Positions 52,870 through 62,853 of a stretch of DNA of 64,000 nucleotides are shown piece after piece; position 1 is the first letter of the stretch, and each line of letters starts with the position of its first letter. The stretch is from assembly GCF_000014585.1 (NCBI RefSeq), contig NC_008319.1:744001-808000 (forward strand), in the 5' to 3' direction. The DNA comes from Synechococcus sp. CC9311 (lineage in GTDB: Bacteria; Cyanobacteriota; Cyanobacteriia; PCC-6307; Cyanobiaceae). Below the pieces are notes generated by a model. The model was not told the DNA's origin and did not search any database. It was given only the letters and a program-made list of their open reading frames with translations. Position numbers and translations under genes: made by a program.

Positions 52870-53076
52870 TTAAGCCAACTTCTGCCGATGATGAGATTGT
52901 GTGGCTGCATAGCGCCGTCCAGCGCTATGGGCTTCGCTTACGGACCGAAAGTTGCCAACGTGGTCGTAATGCACCCCATTGGTTGTTGCAGAGACTGAAT
53001 AGAGACTTGATGTCACCTTCTGTACGCACCAATGCATGAAACAGGATGGTGCATTGTCGAGAGAATTCATTTCCAT
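52870..53076 (-). CDS. Small hypothetical protein (68 aa)
   Basis: The C-terminal half (YSVSATTNGVHYDHVGNFRS, VSEAHSAGRRYA) looks like a conserved small domain; the N-terminal 20 residues are less certain and the ATG at 53037 may be the true start. Confidence 0.4.
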   Translation of the reverse strand: MEMNSLDNAPSCFMHWCVQKVTSSLYSVSATTNGVHYDHVGNFRSVSEAHSAGRRYAATQSHHRQKLA

Positions 53077-53268
53077 CGCCTCTTTGATTGTGTTGAAAGT
53101 AAGATATTATTTCGGTGTTGACCTCTCTGCTTCATGAAAGTCCATTCGGCTTAATTTTTTCTTTAGCATTGAGTGTGGTTGGTATTTCGGCCTTCGGTCT
53201 GTCGCTGACTTCCCTGTTCATCATTTCTGCCATGGCATGCTCGCCTGGTGTAAACAAGGTTTTCCCCT

Positions 53269-53484
53269 ATGGCTCTTGATCAACTCAGGGCATTTCTCGT
53301 CAAGATGCAGGACGACGAGGCCTTAAAATCCACCGTTCTTTCGGCATCAACAGCGGACGATGTGGCCAAAATTGCTGCCAATTTAGGTTATGAGTTTTCT
53401 GGAGATGAGTTGCTCCGTCAATCGGGTAAGAAAGTTGGACGAGTGACAGTCTCTAAGCAAGAAACGCCTGGTGAATACAACTAA
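53269..53484 (+). CDS. Nif11-like peptide
   Basis: A 71-residue protein with the Nif11/N11P leader pattern: MALDQLRAFLVKMQDDEALK, then ADDVAKIAANLGYEFSGDEL. There is no double-glycine cleavage site followed by a Cys/Ser/Thr-rich core, and no lanthipeptide synthetase is in the window, so it is probably a non-RiPP Nif11 protein of unknown role, as is common in picocyanobacteria. Confidence 0.8.
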   Translation: MALDQLRAFLVKMQDDEALKSTVLSASTADDVAKIAANLGYEFSGDELLRQSGKKVGRVTVSKQETPGEYN

Positions 53485-53584
53485 TTCGTAATTGATAGTT
53501 GGTCTAAATTCTATATCTCTTTCTTGTCTGCATTTTCAGCAGATATATGGACGCCACAGGATTAGATTTTTGTTGATTCTTCAC

Positions 53585-53836
53585 CTATTCTACCGCTTCT
53601 CCGTCGATGCTAATCTCGAACTCAATTCCGAAACGATGCGCTGTAGCTCTGAATCGTTTGGCTAGTTCTATGAATAGTTTTTTGACTAATTCATCGTCAA
53701 ATTCGTAAATCTCTAAATTTGCAGTCTTTGCCATTGCTTGTAGATCTTCAATCAGCTTTTCTACTCTTGTTGAAAAGACTTTGCCAAACCGAGCTCTTTT
53801 CTCTGTAGACGAATTGAAATCTGGGATATCTGTCAT
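53585..53836 (-). CDS. Small helical hypothetical protein (83 aa)
   Basis: MTDIPDFNSSTEKRARFGKV followed by charged helices (KLIEDLQAMAKTANLEIYEF, ELVKKLFIELAKRFRATAHR). Cytosolic; no family recognised. Confidence 0.55.
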   Translation of the reverse strand: MTDIPDFNSSTEKRARFGKVFSTRVEKLIEDLQAMAKTANLEIYEFDDELVKKLFIELAKRFRATAHRFGIEFEISIDGEAVE

Positions 53837-54170
53837 GGTGTGTTCTCCATACCCATTGGTTCTCTAGAGCTAGTTTTGCATGGTTTCTGTTGAATGTGTG
53901 CTTCTTGAGTTTCCCTCAGCCCTTCAAGCAAGCCTCTCATCTGCATCTCTGAATGGGTGCGATTGTAAATAAAGGTGATTTGAACTGTCAAATCCTAATC
54001 AATTGGTTCTGAGTTGCTCTCTTTGTTTTGGAGTAATAAATGCTAAGAACTCTCTTTGTGCTCAATGATCAATTATGCGATTTCACTATTCTGCATCGCC
54101 AGATCATCCCAATCTGATAGCAAACGATACTAGGGTTAAATGGAATGAGTGTTTGCCGACGTATCCGAAG
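53837..54170. other. Intergenic region
   Basis: AT-rich stretch with no coding or structured element recognised. Confidence 0.35.
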
Positions 54171-55199
<1,029 letters not shown>

Positions 55200-55268
55200 C
55201 TAGTTATAGGGCCTGTGCAACCTTCTGCATCTCCGTATTGGAAGATGCTCACATGTGATTGAGTATTA

Positions 55269-55964
55269 TCACTCAGCATCGTTGTTTTGGCTAAAACTAT
55301 TTTGCTGATAGCGATTGCATGGCTTGTTTGATGTTATGAGCACTTCATCTCCAAGATTGACGGTTTTGATGAGTTGATCGAGCTCGCTGTTGTTCATATT
55401 GATGCATCCACCTGTTACGCGTTGGCCGATGCGTGTTTCGTCATTCGTTCCATGAATTGCAAAGCTATACCATCGATAGGTTCCATCGTATTCGTTAAAT
55501 CTAAATGGCTGTGTTGTTGATGGAACTGGGGTTAGGCTGATATAGCCAGATCCATATTCACCTGTTTCTCCGTCACCTTTAAAGTCTATGGAATTCATGT
55601 TGTTGAATAAATTTTTTGCTAGATAATTTTTCGTTTTTCCTGATTTTTCGATCAGGCTTTTATCCATCTCGAATCTATCTCTACTCATGATTGCATTGAC
55701 TTTAAATGTTCCTAGTGGTGTAACACCTTCCTCAAAAGTGCTGCCTATGCAGCCAACTCCATTTTTTCCATAACCCACCTCAAATACCATTTCTTTGCCA
55801 TCGATCTCAGCTTTGCCTTTGCTTTCCTGGGGCAAAACTTGATTGAGTTCGATCTCAATTGACCCCTCTCCTTGTGTTGAGATTTTCGTTGTTTGCTTTT
55901 GCTGCATGCATCCTGAAAGCATGAGAGCTGATGTTGTGACCATCAGTATCCGCGCTAAGTGCAT
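55269..55964 (-). CDS. YkuD-family L,D-transpeptidase, lipoprotein
   Basis: A 231-residue lipoprotein: lipobox LSGC with Cys19, then a YkuD catalytic domain with FAIHGTNDE and the active-site segment RVTGGCINM, where Thr replaces the usual Ser. It would crosslink or modify peptidoglycan from the outer face of the inner membrane or from the outer membrane. Confidence 0.82.
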   Translation of the reverse strand: MHLARILMVTTSALMLSGCMQQKQTTKISTQGEGSIEIELNQVLPQESKGKAEIDGKEMVFEVGYGKNGVGCIGSTFEEGVTPLGTFKVNAIMSRDRFEMDKSLIEKSGKTKNYLAKNLFNNMNSIDFKGDGETGEYGSGYISLTPVPSTTQPFRFNEYDGTYRWYSFAIHGTNDETRIGQRVTGGCINMNNSELDQLIKTVNLGDEVLITSNKPCNRYQQNSFSQNNDAE

Positions 55965-56046
55965 GATCTTTTTTGATGATTTTCCTCATCATGGCGAGGT
56001 TTGTTTCCCTTGCCTGCAAAGATGAGCATGTTCTGAATGTTTAGAT

Positions 56047-56139
56047 TTGAAGCTTCTGATTGCCACAGCTTTGCTACTCGGTCTGTTGGCCCTCACTCAG
56101 TTTCTTGTTCGTCGTGGAATGTCGAGTGGTGATGACTAG
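56047..56139 (+). CDS. Possible membrane micropeptide (30 aa)
   Basis: TTG start, LKLLIATALLLGLLALTQFL then a short basic and acidic tail. Size and profile fit photosynthetic micropeptides, but no family assignment is possible. Confidence 0.3.
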   Translation: MKLLIATALLLGLLALTQFLVRRGMSSGDD

Positions 56140-56234
56140 CTGCACAGGTTGCACATTGTCTATTTGAAGCCTTTTTACGAAATTGTTACAGGTGATGCAA
56201 TTGGCCTGATGATGAGCCATCGCCACTTTCATCC

Positions 56235-56492
56235 ATGTCTTTACACCTTTTCGCGGTTGCGTCTCCAGAAACCTTCAGTTGGTCTCCAAAGGTGGGTATC
56301 TTGATGGTGTTATGCAACATTTTTGCTATCTTTCTTGGTACAAAAATCTTTCAGGCTGGGCAGGGGACTCAACTCCCTAATCCTAAATACTTTGGAGGTT
56401 TGGGGTTAGAGGCGTTGCTTGCTACCACCAGTCTTGGTCATGTCATTGGTTTTGGTGTCATTCTCGGCGTTGGTGCTGCAGGTTTGCTTTAG
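56235..56492 (+). CDS. psaK: Photosystem I subunit PsaK (subunit X)
   Basis: An 85-residue two-helix protein: ETFSWSPKVGILMVLCNIFA, NPKYFGGLGLEALLATTSLG then HVIGFGVILGV. These are the PsaK signatures. PsaK sits at the edge of photosystem I and affects antenna coupling. The copy stands alone, without other psa genes. Confidence 0.9.
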   Translation: MSLHLFAVASPETFSWSPKVGILMVLCNIFAIFLGTKIFQAGQGTQLPNPKYFGGLGLEALLATTSLGHVIGFGVILGVGAAGLL

Positions 56493-56631
56493 TTCGTTCA
56501 ACCTTTTGATCTCATTTGGATCAGAACCAGTCCAGAAGAAGGACTCCATTCATTGGAGTCCTCAGTTGATGAGGTCTTCTGCCTTGGTTTTTTTCTTGAT
56601 CTATTGTTTAATCGCGATTTAACACTGGTTC

Positions 56632-57282
56632 TTAAAGCTGCTTAGAGCTTTCTTTCTGATACTTTTTTACCATCCCAGCAATAATTGCCAGTGCAAAGAC
56701 ACCTAGAGATGCGATAATAAGCATTAATTTACCACCGCTAAAGACACCAGCTCCTAGAGCCACGATTGGTAGATCACTCAGGGCAACGCTGATAATGAGT
56801 GCTGTAGTAAATACCTTCCACTTTGTTCCGCTAAGGCCAGCTGCATAGCTCACAAAATCAAACAGACCAGTCATCAATAGTCCCGTTAGGAAAAAGGGAT
56901 TTCCTTCCAGTTGTGATTGATTAAAGTTTTGAATTCGTTGGCTTGCTTTTTCGCCTACAAGTTTTTTGACTGGTTCTTGCCCGTACCGTTTTGCTACAAG
57001 AAATGCGATCTGGCAAAACACTAAATCCGTTATATAAATGGTGATGAGGCCTGTTTCAAACCCTAGGAGTGCCCCGGCAAGCAGTGAATACACCGAACTC
57101 GGCAAGGCTGGAAGGAGAATGCTGATTCCCCTAAGCGCCACGATTCCAAGTGGAGCCCATACGCCCATACCCTCAACCTGCGCGCGCAGGGGCTCTAGAG
57201 CATGGGTGTGGGCGAGATGGAGAACAACAATGACCAGGGCAACAACAGAGCTGATCCCAATGATTCTTCGTAGTCGCTGCAC
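56632..57282 (-). CDS. TVP38/TMEM64-type VTT domain membrane protein
   Basis: A 216-residue protein with about five TM segments, including the SNARE-associated/VTT core (LLPALPSSVYSLLAGALLGF and FVSYAAGLSGTKWKVF). This family includes DedA-related lipid scramblase-like proteins. Substrate not predicted. Confidence 0.8.
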   Translation of the reverse strand: MQRLRRIIGISSVVALVIVVLHLAHTHALEPLRAQVEGMGVWAPLGIVALRGISILLPALPSSVYSLLAGALLGFETGLITIYITDLVFCQIAFLVAKRYGQEPVKKLVGEKASQRIQNFNQSQLEGNPFFLTGLLMTGLFDFVSYAAGLSGTKWKVFTTALIISVALSDLPIVALGAGVFSGGKLMLIIASLGVFALAIIAGMVKKYQKESSKQL

Positions 57283-57549
57283 GTAATACTGATTGCTTTG
57301 CTTGGTTCTTGATCCTTACATTATCCCATCGGTAGTGGCAATTTTTGTCTCGATGCGGATTGTGTTGTTACTGATTCATGTTGGTGTTTGCTTTTTTATT
57401 AGTGATTTTTCAAGTGATTCATGTTTCGTTTATGCCTGCTAACTGCTATTCGCCTGTGTAACACCTGACTTGTGCGCACTGGGACTGGGACTTCGTGGCA
57501 CGGGGGCAAGTTCCTTTTTCTACTTAGCTGCAATGCCGAGTCCAATCCG

Positions 57550-57678
57550 ATGTTCGTATGTGCTTTTACAGGTCTCTCTCTCTCTGATCCACAGCTTTTC
57601 TTTGGGATTGCCTTGATTTTGATTGCTTTGTCAGCGTTACCTTTCCGACAAATGCGCTGTCCCTATGGATTCGACTGA
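57550..57678 (+). CDS. Membrane micropeptide (42 aa)
   Basis: MFVCAFTGLSLSDPQLFFGI with one TM helix and a short basic end. The ATG at 57550 is preferred to the longer frame, whose first 26 codons are not protein-like. It overlaps the next gene by 14 bp. Confidence 0.4.
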   Translation: MFVCAFTGLSLSDPQLFFGIALILIALSALPFRQMRCPYGFD

Positions 57679-57844
57679 TCTCGAAGTGGTCAATGTTCTT
57701 GTCTTCCAGCAGCTTCTCGAATCTGTCGAAAGCGAATCTTGGGCTGAGGCTGCCATGGCTCTTTACAAGCTTTATGACATCGAGGCAGGTCAGGATTTTC
57801 TCGATTTAGACGAGGTTGATGTCCCACAACCCATGGCAGCCTGA
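57665..57844 (+). CDS. Small acidic hypothetical protein (59 aa)
   Basis: MDSTDLEVVNVLVFQQLLES and YKLYDIEAGQDFLDLDEVDV: a very acidic, helical protein. Starts inside the end of the preceding micropeptide gene. Confidence 0.5.
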   Translation: MDSTDLEVVNVLVFQQLLESVESESWAEAAMALYKLYDIEAGQDFLDLDEVDVPQPMAA

Positions 57845-57876
57845 TCATCCGCTTGAGCTGTCCAGTTCAACCTGTC

Positions 57877-59178
57877 TTAGCTCGGTTGAGTCTGAGCTTG
57901 TTTTATTAAGGGCTTGAACGCTGTCTCTCTCGTGAAGAAGGCCGCCGTCACAAAGGTGCATAGTCCACTGAGGCCCACCCAGATCCCTAAATAAATCGGA
58001 TTTCCGCTGGCCCAAGCAACCAGCACAGCTGCGATCAATGGGGTTGTTCCACCAAACCAACCCTCAGCAAGGTTGTAAGCCAAGGCTGTTCCCGTACAGC
58101 GCACTTCCGCTGGCATGAGTTCCACGTTTGCTGGACCTTTGCCACCATCCACGAGAGCAATTGCCAGTGTGAAACCCAGTTCTCCGCGAACGATCAATTG
58201 CGGGTCTTGGCTGTGAATGAGTTGGAGGAATGGAATCGCTCCAACACAGAGCAGGGCTGCTCCACTCATTAACAACGCTCTTCTGCCGATTCGGTCCGAG
58301 AGCCAGGCTGTGATTGGGTACAGAAGCAGTAGCACAGCCATGACGTCAGTATTCAGGCTCAGAGCCACACTGTCTGCTATGCCGTCCACCACCTCGACGT
58401 AGGTCACTAAGTAGACGTAAACCGCATAAAACCCAACGCTGCTGGCAATGTTCAGCGCTAAGACTCTGAGGAAGGCTGGTCGGTGAACTCCCAAGGTTGA
58501 TTTGAGCGGGGTCTTTTTGGTTGCGGATGCATCATCTTCTCCAACCCCCTGGCGAATAATCACTCCTGTTAGGGCCACTAAGGATCCCAGGGCAAAGGCC
58601 ACCCGCCAACCCCAAGCATCGAGTTGCGTTTGTGTGAGGGTTCTCGTGAGCAGATCACCAAACGCAGAACCCATCAACATCCCCAACACTGATCCCCAGA
58701 GCCCCCAAATGCTGTAAAAGCCCCGTTGCCGATCTGGCGCTGCCTCGGCAAGAAAAATAATCGAGGTTGTGTACTCGCCACCTGCTGATATTCCCTGTAG
58801 GAGGCGTAAAAGCACCACGGCAATCGGCGCTGCAATTCCGATCTGGGCATGGGTGGGTAAAAAAGCCATCGCCACGGTTGGGATTGCCATTGCCATGACC
58901 GACAGGCTTAGAGCTCGTCGACGTCCGACCAAATCTCCGATGCGGCCATACACAACCCCACCAAGTGGACGGACGATGAATCCGGCCGCAAAGGCGCCGA
59001 AGGCTCCGATCAGTGACGCCGTTGGGTTGGTTGAGGGAAAGAATTGTTGGCCAATCAACGTGGCGAAGTAGCCATAGAGGGCAAAGTCGTACCACTCCAT
59101 CACGTTGCCGATAAGACCGGCGATTAAAACCCTCGCTCTCGATGGGGGTCTCGATTCATTCCCGAATTCTTTCGACAT
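57877..59178 (-). CDS. MHS-family MFS transporter (ProP-like)
   Basis: A 433-residue, 12-TM transporter of the metabolite:H+ symporter branch, shown by NVMEWYDFALYGYFA in TM1, RPLGGVVYGRIGDLVGRRRA in loop 2-3 and GISAGGEYTTS in TM5. Relatives carry proline/betaine, dicarboxylates or shikimate; the substrate here is open. The ATG at 59178 (MSKEFGNES) is preferred to an upstream start. Confidence 0.88.
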   Translation of the reverse strand: MSKEFGNESRPPSRARVLIAGLIGNVMEWYDFALYGYFATLIGQQFFPSTNPTASLIGAFGAFAAGFIVRPLGGVVYGRIGDLVGRRRALSLSVMAMAIPTVAMAFLPTHAQIGIAAPIAVVLLRLLQGISAGGEYTTSIIFLAEAAPDRQRGFYSIWGLWGSVLGMLMGSAFGDLLTRTLTQTQLDAWGWRVAFALGSLVALTGVIIRQGVGEDDASATKKTPLKSTLGVHRPAFLRVLALNIASSVGFYAVYVYLVTYVEVVDGIADSVALSLNTDVMAVLLLLYPITAWLSDRIGRRALLMSGAALLCVGAIPFLQLIHSQDPQLIVRGELGFTLAIALVDGGKGPANVELMPAEVRCTGTALAYNLAEGWFGGTTPLIAAVLVAWASGNPIYLGIWVGLSGLCTFVTAAFFTRETAFKPLIKQAQTQPS

Positions 59179-59268
59179 CAGCTCAGCTGCCCCTGCATCT
59201 CTCCACATTGGACGATCGGGCTAGTTTGATCTCACTTCGCTATAGAGAGTTCAAAATCCCTCACGCTG

Positions 59269-59556
59269 ATGTGCCTTCTGGCTGCTCTGGGCCTCTTCGT
59301 TCCCAGGTTGATTCTGATTTTGCTTTGGTTTGTAAATGCGCCCTTTGTGCTCTCTCCCTTCAGTGACTTACCCCTTCCGGATTTCGTTGCACCCTTAATT
59401 GGTTTAGTGATTTTGCCCACCACTACCTTGGGTTACTGCTGGGCAAGTACTTCTTATGGCGGTATTAGTACATTTAGTGGAATCTTAATTGTAGGTATTG
59501 GTTTGCTAATTGATTTTGGTTTGGTTGGTGGTGGACGAGGAATTGCCCGTCGTTAA
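59269..59556 (+). CDS. Small hydrophobic membrane protein (95 aa)
   Basis: Three hydrophobic stretches (LLAALGLFVPRLILILLWFV; VAPLIGLVILPTTTLGYCWA; a Gly/Ile-rich third) and a GGGRGIARR tail. I recall similar proteins as widespread in cyanobacteria, but function is unknown. Confidence 0.65.
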   Translation: MCLLAALGLFVPRLILILLWFVNAPFVLSPFSDLPLPDFVAPLIGLVILPTTTLGYCWASTSYGGISTFSGILIVGIGLLIDFGLVGGGRGIARR

Positions 59557-59575
59557 TCATAAAGTTTTATGCTGA

Positions 59576-59755
59576 TTAGGGTGAGCCCAATCCTTCAATA
59601 CAAAAAGTGCTTGCTTTGGGTTGCCATGCCTTAATCAATGTGGCATTGGCTTCGCACTGTTCTCTCGAAACTTGGGGAACTTTTTCTAATGCCGCAGTGG
59701 TGCGGTGGGCTCCATAGGTGGCCCAGGTGATGATCAGCCAGGTGATCGGTTCCAT
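59576..59755 (-). CDS. Small hypothetical protein (59 aa)
   Basis: MEPITWLIITWATYGAHRTT followed by an Ala/Gln-rich segment with two cysteines. The ATG at 59755 is chosen over one three codons upstream because the N-terminus then starts at the hydrophobic segment. Confidence 0.5.
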   Translation of the reverse strand: MEPITWLIITWATYGAHRTTAALEKVPQVSREQCEANATLIKAWQPKASTFCIEGLGSP

Positions 59756-59841
59756 TGCCTGCATGCGTTTTGAATAGTTTGGCGTGGAGAGGCATCCTTC
59801 TGTGAGCTTGCTGTTGGCTCAGTGAACGCTTTGTTCAGAAC

Positions 59842-60501
59842 TTACGAGTCGCTGATGTCATGCAATCTGTCGATCAACAGGTCAACATCGGTTGGATTTC
59901 CTCCATCCTCAGCCCAAGCTTCGGGATGAATCCGGTCTTGAATTTGTTGATTCAGTCGCGTTGCGTTGCGCAGATTGAGCAGGGTTTGGTTGCTGGCTGT
60001 TTGTGTTGTGGTTGCCTGTGTTGATGTTGCCTGCTTCTCTCCGATCAAGTGGCATGCGATGCGCCTCGTGCTTCCGTGTTTGCGATGCTCCCAGAGATAC
60101 ACCGCTTGCCAGGTGCCCAGTAGCAAGCGAGCGTTGTGAACGCTGAGCGTCATGGTCTGACTGGTGAGTGCCGTTCTGATGTGAGCAGGCATGTCGTCAT
60201 CTCCTTCATCGTCATGGAGATAACGTCGCCGCTGGCCTTGGGCGTCCGCTGGTCCTTTCCCGTCCTGTGGGACGACAGCCTCCATCCACGCAGCTAAATC
60301 GTTGAGAACGCGTGGATCTGCGTTTTCGTTGATCGTGATGCTGCAGCTGGTGTGCTGCACGCATAGGGAGAGAAGTCCTGTTGTGATCCCACTTCTTGAC
60401 ACAAAGTCATTGACCAGAGGCGTAATGTTTGAAAACCCTTGCCCTTGCGTCTGAACCGCGATTTCATCTAGTGCCTGAACAGTTCCAGCCAGTACTTTCA
60501 A
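59842..60501 (-). CDS. YjbQ/UPF0047-family protein with C-terminal extension
   Basis: Residues 1 to about 150 form the YjbQ fold: CVQHTSCSITINENADPRVL with the conserved His/Thr site, DDMPAHIRTAL, and LGTWQAVYLWEHR. The family has been linked to thiamine phosphate synthase activity in some bacteria. A 60-residue Thr/Gln/Asn-rich tail, with a helical end (DVDLLIDRLHDI), is extra compared with the usual length near 135-140. Confidence 0.82.
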   Translation of the reverse strand: MKVLAGTVQALDEIAVQTQGQGFSNITPLVNDFVSRSGITTGLLSLCVQHTSCSITINENADPRVLNDLAAWMEAVVPQDGKGPADAQGQRRRYLHDDEGDDDMPAHIRTALTSQTMTLSVHNARLLLGTWQAVYLWEHRKHGSTRRIACHLIGEKQATSTQATTTQTASNQTLLNLRNATRLNQQIQDRIHPEAWAEDGGNPTDVDLLIDRLHDISDS

Positions 60502-61473
60502 GAGTCGCCTACGCCTGCTAATGGTTTAGCAGTAATGAACAGAGAGGGAAAGCTGATTTTGGGAATCAGCGCGAAGAGAAGGAGCTACTACCTTTCTAAG
60601 GTTGACATGCTTGTTGGACTAACATTGGCAAGTTATTTAAGGTGCGAAATCTCATTCGAACCTGGCTTCAACCGAACTCTGTGATCTAATAAAAGAGGCA
60701 AAGATGTGTCAACTTTTTGTGCCGGCCTTTGGTGCTGCCATCTCGAGGATGTGAGATGTGTTTTTTGACCACTTTGAACCCTTTTAAGGGAGACCTCCGG
60801 AGACGAGTCGGCAGTTTTGATGCATCGTGATCCAAACGATCAATTTTTTTATCCTTATTCCATTCTTGATCTTTGTGTTTGACCACATTGAACCCTTTGA
60901 ATGGAGACCTGTGAAGACGAGTTGGCAGTTTTGATGCGATCGGTTCAAAAAGCCGAAGCCTTTTGGTCCGACTCCTCGTACGAACCTTGTGCCTCACTTC
61001 GTTGGATTTGCTGAAATCAAAGCGATGTCTCGCATGCTTATTTCCGATGCCACGCGCAGTTTTATGAGCCAAGGCAAAACTGTGAGAACTGAGCTTCTGA
61101 TGAACTCTTCGCTCACATCTGGCTGGCACGGACCCGTGGAAGGTCACGAGTACCTTGCTCTGAACCGAATGCTGTGGGCAAGCAATCATCAGGCTGAGTG
61201 TGCCTAGCGACGCCCACCAACTCCTTCCAATGGAGATTGCAAATACATGACGAAGACTCAAGGGGCCAGGACTAGAGAAAGCACAGTGGAGCGCGTATGG
61301 GGCGCAAACGATCCCATCTCACCGTGTTCCGCAGACTTGTCAAATGAGCCCATATGTTCAAGCTCATGTGCCGATTTTTTTTAGGGCAAAAGCCCGACGG
61401 TCTCCTTAATTTCTCAGAAAGCGCTTAGGTGATTCTCAGAAAGCCAAACTGGCAGAGCAGACGGACTTTCTCC
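60502..61473. other. Intergenic region, about 1 kb, with a 60-bp direct repeat
   Basis: No convincing gene. A perfect 7-bp hairpin (GCTGATT/AATCAGC) lies near 60552, and two 60-bp direct repeats are listed separately. A 191-codon open frame on the minus strand here is produced largely by the repeat and is not called. Confidence 0.4.
60764..60937 (+). repeat. Two 60-bp direct repeats (about 88% identical)
   Basis: Copies at 60764-60823 and 60878-60937, starting TTTGACCAC(T/A)TTGAACCC and ending GGCAGTTTTGATGC, with 7 mismatches in 60. Spacing is 114 bp start to start. Confidence 0.8.
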
Positions 61474-61944
61474 ATGAATTTCAAACGCCTCTCGCTTGCC
61501 TCAATCTCAGTCATTGGACTGGGCCTCATGCCCGCGGCAGCACTCGCAGACATCACCGACACAACGACGTTTAACGGCACTGTTCCTGGTACTTGTTCAT
61601 ACCTATCTGGAACAAGCCAAGATGTTGCGATGACTTATTCGACTGACAATAACGGTACATTGACCGGAACATCTGAAAATATCGCCATTAGCTGTAACTT
61701 TGAGACAGATGTGGCTCTGAGTGCAGTTACTCAAGTCGACGTTGCAACCTCTACAGAGGACACCGCAACCCTGTTGTTGGGAGGCAGTGTAATTGCTACT
61801 AGCGGTGAAGGGGCTTCTGGCAGCGTAGACCTTGGAAACACTCCCGGATCAACAGCTAACGTCCAAATCAAATTGGACGCGACCGGCGCTAGTACAGTTG
61901 GAAATTATCAATATACCGTTGTACTCACAACTTTGAGTTCATGA
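61474..61944 (+). CDS. Secreted beta-rich protein, candidate pilin-like subunit
   Basis: A 156-residue protein with a signal peptide (MNFKRLSLASISVIGLGLMP, cleavage near ALA-D), then TTTFNGTVPGTCSYLSG and a Thr/Ser/Gly-rich beta-strand domain ending GNYQYTVVLTTLSS. Two cysteines may form the pilin-type disulfide. The following gene is a paralogue and a PapD-like chaperone domain lies further on, which suggests fibre subunits. The ATG at 61474 starts the signal peptide. Confidence 0.65.
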   Translation: MNFKRLSLASISVIGLGLMPAAALADITDTTTFNGTVPGTCSYLSGTSQDVAMTYSTDNNGTLTGTSENIAISCNFETDVALSAVTQVDVATSTEDTATLLLGGSVIATSGEGASGSVDLGNTPGSTANVQIKLDATGASTVGNYQYTVVLTTLSS

Positions 61945-62009
61945 TTTGAGCTATGGGTCTTCATTTGATGAAGACTTAATTCTCAAAACAACGGTTGAGT
62001 TGTCTCCGA

Positions 62010-62041
62010 AGAGTCTTTGTAGAAAGCAAAGGCTCTTTTTT
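62010..62041 (+). terminator. Rho-independent terminator after the first subunit gene
   Basis: AGAGTCTTTG / CAAAGGCTCT stem, seven-base loop, six T. A second hairpin (GTCTTCAT/ATGAAGAC) lies just before it at about 61953. It may allow partial read-through to the next gene. Confidence 0.7.
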
Positions 62042-62162
62042 CAACATATCTAGACACCAAAGCGCTTAAAGCGTTCTGATCAAAATAAGAATGGTGTCAC
62101 GTGATTTCTGCTGACAATGCATCCTTATTGATCAAAGTTTTTTGAAATTTTTAGTAGCTTGA

Positions 62163-62738
62163 ATGTCTCATGAAGTTTTGACATATTGCTCGCAAGTGAT
62201 ATCCCCTAGGAGGGGAGGGATTGTCTTGTCGATCATATGTTCGATGTTTGCTTTGGATGCCAAGGTTGGTTCTGCAGTCTTAGAAGATTCAACAACATTT
62301 TCAGGCACGGTTCCATTTACATGTTCATTCTCAGGTGGCAGTGACAACGTGGAAATGTCATACACACGTAATAACGATCAACCTGGAAGCGGTGGAACTG
62401 GGCTCATACTTGGTACATCCGATCCGTTATCGATTGAATCCAATAAGGTCCCACGACTAGGCGTAACACTTAACTCTGTGCTGATTCCTCGTCCCGTGAG
62501 CTTTCGAGGTGTTTGGGTGCGTTCATTAGCAACCAATAGAACTATTCAAAATGCCACATCAAGTTCGTTGAGCAATGATCCTATTGCTACAATTATTCCA
62601 AGGTCTAAGCTTATTGAAAACAGTTACACTGTTGGGCAGCAAAATGAGATCGCGCTTACAGTATCGGCAACGCTGAGTAATTCTTTTGCATTTGCAGAGT
62701 ATCAGTTTGATGTTGTCTTAACTTGCTTGGATTCGTAA
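62163..62738 (+). CDS. Secreted beta-rich protein, paralogue of the previous gene
   Basis: A 191-residue protein with a hydrophobic signal around residues 18-30 and the shared TTFSGTVPFTCSFSGG motif, then a Thr/Asn-rich beta domain ending FAEYQFDVVLTCLDS. It is longer than its neighbour and could be an adaptor or tip subunit (inference). Confidence 0.6.
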   Translation: MSHEVLTYCSQVISPRRGGIVLSIICSMFALDAKVGSAVLEDSTTFSGTVPFTCSFSGGSDNVEMSYTRNNDQPGSGGTGLILGTSDPLSIESNKVPRLGVTLNSVLIPRPVSFRGVWVRSLATNRTIQNATSSSLSNDPIATIIPRSKLIENSYTVGQQNEIALTVSATLSNSFAFAEYQFDVVLTCLDS

Positions 62739-62853
62739 TCATGCGAATATTTTTTGCTCGGTTTGATGAAAGCAAGAAAAGGCAAGTCATAGGTGTTTTG
62801 CCTATACGTGGAGACCCAGGATTGTAAATTAATTTTAAAAATGTTTGTGAATC

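Noticed and set aside
53269-53484. Nif11 peptide as a prochlorosin-type lanthipeptide precursor
   Set aside because: No double-glycine site, no Cys-rich core peptide and no LanM synthetase in the window.
60686-61261. 191-codon minus-strand ORF with an internal repeat
   Set aside because: It arises from the 60-bp direct DNA repeat; there is no ribosome binding site, domain or plausible composition.
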